Below are positions 57,933 through 64,000 of a stretch of 64,000 nucleotides of DNA, piece after piece. Location of the stretch: assembly GCF_018987265.1 (NCBI RefSeq), contig NZ_CP076853.1, forward strand, positions 992,001 through 1,056,000, read 5' to 3'. The first letter of the stretch is position 1, and each line of letters opens with the position of its first letter. Below the pieces are notes generated by a model. The model was not told the DNA's origin. It made no database searches and worked only from the letters and a program-made list of their open reading frames with translations. This DNA comes from Rhizobium sp. WYJ-E13 (GTDB taxonomy: Bacteria > Pseudomonadota > Alphaproteobacteria > Rhizobiales > Rhizobiaceae). A program made the position numbers and the translations under genes.

Positions 57933-59237
57933 ATGGCAGAGGCAGCAGTGGACCGGAGTTCCAAATCCGGCTTGGGTCCGGCTGGCAAGCCATTCTCCAC
58001 ATTCGAACGCCTGGTGGCGTGGCGCTATCTGCGCGCCCGCCGCAAGGAGGCGTTCATCTCGGTCATCGCCGGCTTCTCCTTCGTCGGCATCATGCTGGGC
58101 GTTGCGACGCTCATCATCGTCATGGCTGTCATGAACGGGTTCCGGACGGAACTCGTCTCCCGCATCCTTGGCATCAACGGCCACATGATCATCCAGCCGG
58201 TCGATGGTCCGTTCACCGACTATGCCGATCTCGTGAAGAAATTCGAGGCGGTGCCCGGTATCAAGATGGCGCTGCCATTGGTGGAAGGTCAGGTGCTGGC
58301 CTCTTCGCAGACGGGCGGCAGCACCGGCGCGCTCGTGCGCGGCACACGGGCCGAGGACCTGACCAAGCTCAAGACGGTCTCCGATAACATCAAGTCCGGT
58401 GATATGGTGGGTTTTGCCGCGGGCGACGGCGTTCTGGTTGGAAGCCGCATGGCCGATCAGCTGGGACTCAGGGCGGGCGACCTGATTACGCTGACATCAC
58501 CGGAAGGTGATGTGACGCCGATGGGCGTCAACCCGCGCATCAAATCCTACAAGATTTCCGGCCTCTTCGAGATTGGCATGTCGGAATACGATGCCTCGAT
58601 CATCTACATGCCGCTCGAGGAATCGCAGCTCTATTTCAATGCCGACGGGCTGGTGCAGTCGATTGAGCTCTTCGTCGACAACCCTGACGACATCGATAAT
58701 TTGAGACCCAAGGTCGAGCAGGCCGCCGGCCGGCAGATTGCCATCACCGACTGGCGCCAGCGCAACCAGACTTTTTTTTCGGCCCTGCAGGTCGAGCGCA
58801 ACGTGATGTTCATGATCCTGACGCTGATCGTGCTCGTCGCCGCACTCAACATCATCTCCGGCCTCATCATGCTGGTGAAAGACAAGGGAAGCGACATCGC
58901 CATTCTGCGCACAATGGGCGCAAGCTCCGGCGCCATCATGCGCATCTTCTTCATGACGGGGGCTGCGATCGGCATTGTCGGCACGATCGCCGGCGTGCTG
59001 CTCGGCGTGTTCGTCTGCATCAACATCGAGTCCATCCGCCAGTTCTTCTCATGGGTCTCTGGCACGGTGCTTTTCGATCCGCAGCTCTACTTCCTCAGTC
59101 AGCTTCCGGCGGAAATGGATGTGAGCGAGACGATTTCCGTCGTCGCCATGGCGCTGACGCTTTCCTTCATCGCGACGATCTTCCCGGCCTGGCGCGCCTC
59201 CCGCCTCGACCCCGTCCAGGCCCTTCGTTCCGAATAA
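57933..59237 (+). CDS. lolC: Lipoprotein-releasing ABC permease LolC/LolE
   Basis: The 434-aa permease frees mature lipoproteins from the inner membrane for transfer to LolA. There are four helices: one near residue 45 ([20 protein letters not shown]), then a large periplasmic domain (about 70-290), then three more from [18 protein letters not shown] to the end. The motif [21 protein letters not shown] is the LolC/E N-terminal signature. A single gene of this type stands here with lolD, as expected for Alphaproteobacteria. The ATG follows GGAGGCGAA. Confidence 0.95.
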   Translation: MAEAAVDRSSKSGLGPAGKPFSTFERLVAWRYLRARRKEAFISVIAGFSFVGIMLGVATLIIVMAVMNGFRTELVSRILGINGHMIIQPVDGPFTDYADLVKKFEAVPGIKMALPLVEGQVLASSQTGGSTGALVRGTRAEDLTKLKTVSDNIKSGDMVGFAAGDGVLVGSRMADQLGLRAGDLITLTSPEGDVTPMGVNPRIKSYKISGLFEIGMSEYDASIIYMPLEESQLYFNADGLVQSIELFVDNPDDIDNLRPKVEQAAGRQIAITDWRQRNQTFFSALQVERNVMFMILTLIVLVAALNIISGLIMLVKDKGSDIAILRTMGASSGAIMRIFFMTGAAIGIVGTIAGVLLGVFVCINIESIRQFFSWVSGTVLFDPQLYFLSQLPAEMDVSETISVVAMALTLSFIATIFPAWRASRLDPVQALRSE

Positions 59238-59293
59238 GGCCGAGATCCAAGGTCATGCATGATCCAAGGCCAAATCCAAGGAATGCCGCATTC

Positions 59294-59977
59294 ATGAAAC
59301 GCAATGTCGTTCTCAAGCTTTCGGGCGTCGAGCGCCACTATGGCCAGGGCGAAACGCTGCTGACTATCCTCAAGGGCGCCGATTTCACCCTGTCGAGTGG
59401 TGAAATGGTGGCGCTGGTGGCGCCGTCAGGCACCGGCAAGTCGACGCTGCTGCATATCGCAGGGCTGCTGGAGCATCCTGACGGCGGCGAGGTATCGGTC
59501 AACGGTCGCCCCTGTAACGGCCTTTCCGATGACAAGCGCACGGCCATCCGTCGCGGTGAGATCGGCTTTGTTTATCAGTTCCATCACCTGCTGCCGGAAT
59601 TCTCGGCGCAGGAGAACATCATGATGCCGCAGCTCATCGCCGGCCTCTCATGGAAGGAAGCGAGCGAGCGCGCAAAGATGCTTCTGGATTATATGCGCAT
59701 CGGCCACCGCGGTACGCATCGCCCGGGCGAGCTTTCCGGCGGCGAGCAGCAGCGTGTGGCGATTGCCCGCGCCGTCGCCAATGCGCCTAGACTGCTTTTG
59801 GCCGACGAGCCGACCGGTAATCTCGACCCGGAGACTGCCAGCTATGTCTTCGACGCTCTGGAGGCCCTGGTGCGCCAGTCCGGCCTTGCCGCGCTGATCG
59901 CCACCCACAACCACGAGCTTGCCCGGCGCATGGACCGGCGCGTAACGATCTCCGACGGCAAGGTCGTGGATTTCTGA
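59294..59977 (+). CDS. lolD: Lipoprotein-releasing ABC ATPase LolD
   Basis: A 227-aa ATPase that drives LolC/E. Walker A is [17 protein letters not shown], the signature is [15 protein letters not shown], and Walker B is [14 protein letters not shown]. The family motif [15 protein letters not shown] is near the N-terminus. Start ATG at 59294 ([11 protein letters not shown]) is preceded by AAGGAA at 11 bases. A longer start at 59255 is possible. It follows lolC and ends three bases before a convergent gene. Confidence 0.94.
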   Translation: MKRNVVLKLSGVERHYGQGETLLTILKGADFTLSSGEMVALVAPSGTGKSTLLHIAGLLEHPDGGEVSVNGRPCNGLSDDKRTAIRRGEIGFVYQFHHLLPEFSAQENIMMPQLIAGLSWKEASERAKMLLDYMRIGHRGTHRPGELSGGEQQRVAIARAVANAPRLLLADEPTGNLDPETASYVFDALEALVRQSGLAALIATHNHELARRMDRRVTISDGKVVDF

Positions 59978-59980
59978 TTA

Positions 59981-60442
59981 TCAGGGAATAATCAGCCCGC
60001 CGCGATAGTCGAGCTCATAGGCCTTTTGGCCATCCACGAGAATGAATTCGTGACCGCGAAAATGTGTGCAGTCGCCTTCGCTCGTATCGACATAGCGCCC
60101 CAGCGAATGATCGAATACCATGCCGCCGAGGAAGCGCCCCTGCTTGTAGAGCTGTGACAGCGCCGCGCTAATGATGGTGCCTGCGACAGTCCCGTCGATG
60201 ATCCCGGGCTCGATGATCCGCCCGAAATAGTTCATCGCCCAGACCGGCTTTTCCTCCAGCCACACAACTTCCTGACCGGCAAAATCCGTGCCGCCGAAAT
60301 AGCTGTCGAGATAGCGCCAGATGCCGCGCTTATAACCGATGTCGTGGGCACCGATCCGGTAGGATGGCTGCGACTTCGCGCCGGCGACATATGTCTGCGA
60401 TTTGGCTTCGACAATGAAGCTATTGAGTTCCAAAACGTCCAT
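59981..60442 (-). CDS. DUF5680 protein
   Basis: A 153-residue soluble protein with the family's characteristic ELNSFIVEAKSQTYVAGAKS start, the central YLDSYFGGTDFAGQEVVW motif, EKPVWAMNYFGRI, and the C-terminal EFILVDGQKAYELDYRGG. The family's role is unknown; some members are fused to helix-turn-helix domains. The ATG follows AAAGGGACT. It is divergent from the LexA-box ORF, so the SOS operator could act on both. It ends three bases after the lolD stop in convergent orientation. Confidence 0.82.
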   Translation of the reverse strand: MDVLELNSFIVEAKSQTYVAGAKSQPSYRIGAHDIGYKRGIWRYLDSYFGGTDFAGQEVVWLEEKPVWAMNYFGRIIEPGIIDGTVAGTIISAALSQLYKQGRFLGGMVFDHSLGRYVDTSEGDCTHFRGHEFILVDGQKAYELDYRGGLIIP

Positions 60443-60495
60443 AGTCCCTTTGCTCCGATGTTAACCATGTCCCGCGGAAGTGGGGGGTAACCCTG

Positions 60496-60519
60496 TTGAC
60501 AATAGAACATACATGGAAC
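60496..60519 (+). promoter_or_regulatory. LexA (SOS) box with -35 element
   Basis: GAACATACATGGAAC at 60505-60519 is an exact match to the alphaproteobacterial LexA operator GAAC-N7-GAAC. A consensus -35 TTGACA (60496-60501) overlaps its left side, so LexA would block RNA polymerase. The -10 is not obvious on the plus strand. The site is 33 bases before the ATG of the small ORF at 60552 and 63 bases from the divergent DUF5680 start. Confidence 0.8.
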
Positions 60520-60551
60520 AAAGTAAAAACATAAGAGCAAAGGAGAGCCAG

Positions 60552-60638
60552 ATGACTGACATGATCCGTGATATCGCAGCATTCACCTCCATCGCAATGT
60601 TCATTGCCAGCTTCTCGTTGATCGTCATGGCAATGTAA
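60552..60638 (+). CDS. SOS-regulated single-helix membrane peptide (SidA-like candidate)
   Basis: A 28-codon ORF, MTDMIRDIAAFTSIAMFIAS... ending in a hydrophobic run SLIVMAM. Residues 8-28 are a continuous membrane-helix-like stretch after a short charged N-terminus. Its ribosome site is very strong (AAAGGAGAGCCAG just before the ATG), and an exact LexA box lies 33 bases upstream. Caulobacter SidA is a 29-aa, LexA-repressed inner-membrane peptide that inhibits division (known from the literature). This ORF matches it in size, topology and control, but sequence homology is not tested. Too short for most annotation pipelines. Confidence 0.65.
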   Translation: MTDMIRDIAAFTSIAMFIASFSLIVMAM

Positions 60639-60754
60639 GAATTCAGGGGATCGCATGGCAGCCATGCGATCCCGCGGCGGGACTTTTTCTGGACAGAATC
60701 GCCTTCAATGCCGACAATGCGCACTCTTCAATGAGGCAGTTGGAAGGGCATGTT

Positions 60755-63700
60755 ATGGCGGATGCGGAACAGGGTGCGATCGGCGGCAAGCCGGGCTTCG
60801 TTCATCTGAGGGTTCACTCTGCCTATTCGCTGCTCGAAGGCGCATTGCCTCTCAAAAAGATCCTCTACAAGGCAGCGGGCGACAACCAGCCGGCGATTGC
60901 CATCACTGATACCAACAATCTTTTCGTTGCACTGGAGTTCTCCCAGAAAGCGATGGATGACGGGCTGCAGCCGATCATCGGCTGCCAGGTGTCGATCGAT
61001 ATGGAAGACGGTCTCGAAACCGAGAAGCGGGGAGGCCAGCAGGCGCTGGTCAAGCTGCCTTCCATCGTGCTTCTGTCCGCCACCGATGCAGGCTACGAAC
61101 GGCTGGTCGATCTCGTCAGCCGCGCCTATCTCGGTGGCGAGGGCAACTCGACAATTCATGTCCGCGCCTCGTGGCTTGATGAGATCGGCACGGAGGGCCT
61201 GATAGCGCTGACGGGTGCCTCGACCGGGCCGATCGACATGCCGCTCAAGGACGGCCACGCCGCTGCGGCGGAGACCCGGCTGCTGACGCTGAAGCGGATC
61301 TTCGGGGATCGGCTCTATGTCGAACTGCAGCGGCACGGCGCTTATGACAAGCGGCACGAACAGAAAATTGTCGGCCTTGCCTATAAGCACGACCTGCCGC
61401 TGGTCGCGACCAATGAAGCCTTCTTCCCGACGCGCGACGATTATGACGCCCACGATGCGCTGATGGCGGTCGCCCATAACGCCATCGTGTCCGACGACAG
61501 CCGTTTCCGTCTCTCCCCGGATCACTATCTGAAAAGCCGCGCGGAGATGGAAAAGCTCTTCGCCGACCTGCCTGAGGCGCTTGATAATACCGTTGAGATC
61601 GCCCGGCGCTGCTCCTTCGTTCTGAAGACCCGCAAGCCGATCCTGCCGCGCTTCACCGGCGCGACAGACGATCCCGAAGAGGCCGAGCGCGCAGAGTCGC
61701 TAGAACTTCGCCGGCAGGCGGAGGAGGGGCTCGACATGCGTCTGGCCACGCTCGGCATGTCGGCCGGCTACGAGGAGAAGGATTATCGCGAGCGGCTGGA
61801 ATTCGAGCTCAGCGTTATCGAGCGCATGAAGTTCCCCGGCTACTTCCTGATCGTTGCGGACTTCATCAAATGGGCCAAGCAGCATGACATCCCGGTCGGC
61901 CCGGGCCGCGGTTCGGGTGCGGGCTCATTGGTCGCCTACGCACTGACGATTACCGATGTGGATCCGCTGCGCTTCTCGCTGCTTTTCGAACGCTTCCTCA
62001 ATCCGGAGCGCGTCTCGATGCCGGATTTCGATATCGACTTCTGCCAGGATCGCCGTGAAGAGGTGATCCGTTACGTGCAGAAGAAATACGGCCGCGAGCA
62101 GGTGGCGCAGATTATCACTTTCGGTTCGCTGCAGGCGCGCGCCGCATTGCGCGACGTCGGCCGCGTGCTGGAAATGCCCTATGGCCAGGTCGACAAGATC
62201 TGCAAACTCGTGCCGAACAACCCAGCAAACCCGACGCCTCTGTCCAAGGCGATCGAGGAAGAGCCGAAGCTGCAGGAAGAGGCCGCCAAAGAGCCGGTCG
62301 TCGCGCGGCTCTTGGATATCGCCCAGAAGATCGAAGGCCTCTATCGCCACGCCTCGACCCACGCCGCCGGGATCGTGATCGGCGACCGCCCGCTGTCGAA
62401 GCTCGTGCCGATGTATCGCGATCCGCGCTCCGACATGCCGGTCACCCAGTTCAATATGAAGTGGGTGGAGCAGGCGGGCCTGGTGAAGTTCGACTTCCTT
62501 GGCCTGAAGACGCTGACGGTGCTCAAGGTCGCCGTCGACTTCTGCAGGAAGCGCGGCATCGAGGTCGACCTCGCCAAGATCCCGCTCGACGACAAGAAGA
62601 CCTATGAGATGCTCTCGCGCGGCGAGACGGTTGGCGTGTTCCAGGTTGAAAGTGCGGGCATGCGCAAGGCGCTGATCGGCATGAAGCCGGACTGCATCGA
62701 AGACATCATCGCGCTCGTGGCGCTCTACCGTCCCGGCCCGATGGAGAATATTCCGACCTATAATGCCCGCAAGCACGGTGACGAAGAGCTGGAATCGATC
62801 CACCCAACGATCGACCATCTTCTCAAGGAAACGCAGGGCGTTATCGTTTACCAGGAACAGGTGATGCAGATCGCCCAGGTCCTGTCGGGCTATTCGCTCG
62901 GCGAAGCCGATCTTCTGCGCCGCGCCATGGGTAAGAAGATCAAGGCCGAAATGGACCAGCAGCGCGAACGCTTCGTCGACGGTGCAGTCAAGAACGGCGT
63001 GTCGAAGCCGCAGGCCGACAACATCTTCGAACTCTTGGCAAAGTTCGCAAACTATGGCTTCAACAAGTCGCATGCTGCCGCCTACGCCATCGTCTCCTAT
63101 CAGACGGCCTATATGAAGGCGCATTATCCGGTCGAGTTCCTGGCAGCGTCGATGACGCTCGATATGTCGAACACCGAAAAGGTCAACGACTTCCGTCAGG
63201 ATGCCAAGCGCCTTGGTATCGAGGTCATCGCGCCCTCCGTCCAGACCTCCTTCCGTCAGTTCGAGACCGGTGACAACCGTATCTACTACGCACTTGCGGC
63301 TCTCAAGGGGGTCGGTGAATCCGCCGTCGATCACATCGTCGAAATGCGCGGCGATAAGCCCTTCGCCAGCATCGAGGATTTCTGCCTGCGCATCGATCCA
63401 CGCCAGGTAAACCGCCGCGTGCTGGAAAGCCTGATCTATGCCGGCGCCTTTGATTGCTTCAACCTGGATCGCGCCCAGCTTTCGGCTGGTCTCGACCGCG
63501 TGCTCGGCTATGCACAGCGCGCCCAGGAAAACAAGCTGAGCGGCCAGTCGGATATCTTCGGCGGTGCGCTGTCCTCAGGTCCGGAAAAGATCGCCCTGCC
63601 GCCATTCTCGCCGTGGCTTGCCTCGGAGCGGCTGCTCAAGGAATTCCAGGTGCTGGGCTTCTACCTGACCGCCCATCCGCTCGACAGCTACAACAACATC

Positions 63701-64000
63701 CTTCAGAAGATGCGCGTACAGACCTTCGCGGACTTCTCGACGGCGGTGAAGCAGGGCGCTGCGAACGGGCGACTGGCGGGTACGGTGATTTCCAAACAGG
63801 AGCGCAAGACGCGCACCGGCAACAAGATGGGTATCATCGTCTTTTCGGATTCCTCCGGCCAGTTCGAAGCCGTGCTCTTCTCCGAAATGCTGAACCAGTA
63901 TCGTGACATATTGGAGCCCGGAAAGTCCTTCGTCATCACCGCGATCGGCGAGGAACGGCCGGAAGGTGTCAGCCTGCGGCTGCAGACCATCCAGTCGCTG
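60755..64000 (+). CDS. dnaE: DNA polymerase III subunit alpha (partial, N-terminal 1082 residues)
   Basis: The replicative polymerase catalytic subunit. The frame stays open from the ATG at 60755 (preceded by GGAAGGG) to the window end in phase. The PHP domain starts VHLRVHSAYSLLEGALPLKK. GPGRGSGAGSLVAYAL and SMPDFDIDFCQDRREEV carry the palm-domain acidic residues, followed by YQEQVMQIAQ and FNKSHAAAYAIVSYQTAYMK. The later helix-hairpin-helix region is QVNRRVLESLIYAGAFDC, and the OB fold begins RLAGTVISKQERKTRTGNK. Only the C-terminal tail is missing. It lies 116 bases after the SOS peptide ORF, and its PHP and palm match the standard dnaE1 rather than the SOS-induced dnaE2. Confidence 0.97.
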   Translation, partial: MADAEQGAIGGKPGFVHLRVHSAYSLLEGALPLKKILYKAAGDNQPAIAITDTNNLFVALEFSQKAMDDGLQPIIGCQVSIDMEDGLETEKRGGQQALVKLPSIVLLSATDAGYERLVDLVSRAYLGGEGNSTIHVRASWLDEIGTEGLIALTGASTGPIDMPLKDGHAAAAETRLLTLKRIFGDRLYVELQRHGAYDKRHEQKIVGLAYKHDLPLVATNEAFFPTRDDYDAHDALMAVAHNAIVSDDSRFRLSPDHYLKSRAEMEKLFADLPEALDNTVEIARRCSFVLKTRKPILPRFTGATDDPEEAERAESLELRRQAEEGLDMRLATLGMSAGYEEKDYRERLEFELSVIERMKFPGYFLIVADFIKWAKQHDIPVGPGRGSGAGSLVAYALTITDVDPLRFSLLFERFLNPERVSMPDFDIDFCQDRREEVIRYVQKKYGREQVAQIITFGSLQARAALRDVGRVLEMPYGQVDKICKLVPNNPANPTPLSKAIEEEPKLQEEAAKEPVVARLLDIAQKIEGLYRHASTHAAGIVIGDRPLSKLVPMYRDPRSDMPVTQFNMKWVEQAGLVKFDFLGLKTLTVLKVAVDFCRKRGIEVDLAKIPLDDKKTYEMLSRGETVGVFQVESAGMRKALIGMKPDCIEDIIALVALYRPGPMENIPTYNARKHGDEELESIHPTIDHLLKETQGVIVYQEQVMQIAQVLSGYSLGEADLLRRAMGKKIKAEMDQQRERFVDGAVKNGVSKPQADNIFELLAKFANYGFNKSHAAAYAIVSYQTAYMKAHYPVEFLAASMTLDMSNTEKVNDFRQDAKRLGIEVIAPSVQTSFRQFETGDNRIYYALAALKGVGESAVDHIVEMRGDKPFASIEDFCLRIDPRQVNRRVLESLIYAGAFDCFNLDRAQLSAGLDRVLGYAQRAQENKLSGQSDIFGGALSSGPEKIALPPFSPWLASERLLKEFQVLGFYLTAHPLDSYNNILQKMRVQTFADFSTAVKQGAANGRLAGTVISKQERKTRTGNKMGIIVFSDSSGQFEAVLFSEMLNQYRDILEPGKSFVITAIGEERPEGVSLRLQTIQSL

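Noticed and set aside
61925-63334. A 469-codon open frame antisense to dnaE
   Set aside because: Shadow of dnaE, which has intact polymerase motifs on the plus strand.

Overview
The window is chromosomal DNA of a GC-rich alphaproteobacterium, almost certainly a member of Rhizobiaceae (Rhizobium in the broad sense). The evidence is the complete 14-gene nuo operon with rhizobial extra genes, the clpP-clpX-lon-hup order, a RIME-type rhizobial palindromic element, LexA sites of the alphaproteobacterial GAAC-N7-GAAC form, and many DUF families restricted to Alphaproteobacteria (DUF2842, DUF1467). I see no IS element, prophage, CRISPR array or rRNA operon.

Layout. 1-11.4 kb: mixed housekeeping genes (FemAB-like acyltransferase, heme A synthase ctaA, ubiA, an ABC exporter, a TSUP permease, argC, speB with an overlapping monooxygenase-like gene, two VOC proteins). 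11.4-18.1 kb: rpsI-rplM, an enoyl-CoA hydratase family gene, an EamA transporter, an AT-rich gap, a secreted small protein, and metY-lysE-cupin. 18.1-23 kb: a decayed EAL-domain pseudogene, then pstSCAB preceded by a PHO box. 23-25.6 kb: a cytochrome P450 and a membrane diguanylate cyclase on the minus strand. 25.9-31.5 kb: protein quality control (clpP, clpX, lon) and the nucleoid protein HU. 31.8-35.7 kb: a secreted phytase/esterase-like protein behind a perfect PHO box, an aldo/keto reductase and a cupin. 36 kb: two identical tRNA-Asp genes. 36.4-52.7 kb: the nuo operon (A-N) for respiratory complex I, with two extra genes inserted (a small secreted protein after nuoD and a helix-hairpin-helix protein after nuoF). 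The operon runs on into birA, RNase J and mce. 55.5-60 kb: a RIME element, DUF1467, proS, lolC/lolD. 60-64 kb: a DUF5680 gene, a LexA box with a tiny membrane-peptide ORF, and dnaE running off the end.

How the genes connect. Phosphate acquisition appears twice as a PhoB target: the high-affinity transporter (pstSCAB) and a secreted phosphoesterase-like protein 9 kb away, which could release phosphate for it to import. Respiration is represented by complex I plus ubiA (quinone synthesis) and ctaA (heme A for terminal oxidase). Proteolysis genes carry RpoH-like promoter sequences.

The most promising undescribed item is a 28-codon ORF at 60552-60638. It encodes a single-helix membrane peptide with a strong Shine-Dalgarno sequence and lies directly behind a perfect LexA box. 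This is the architecture of Caulobacter SidA, an SOS-induced division inhibitor. Second is a helix-hairpin-helix domain shared by the C-terminal extension of NuoE and by an accessory protein encoded in the same nuo operon.
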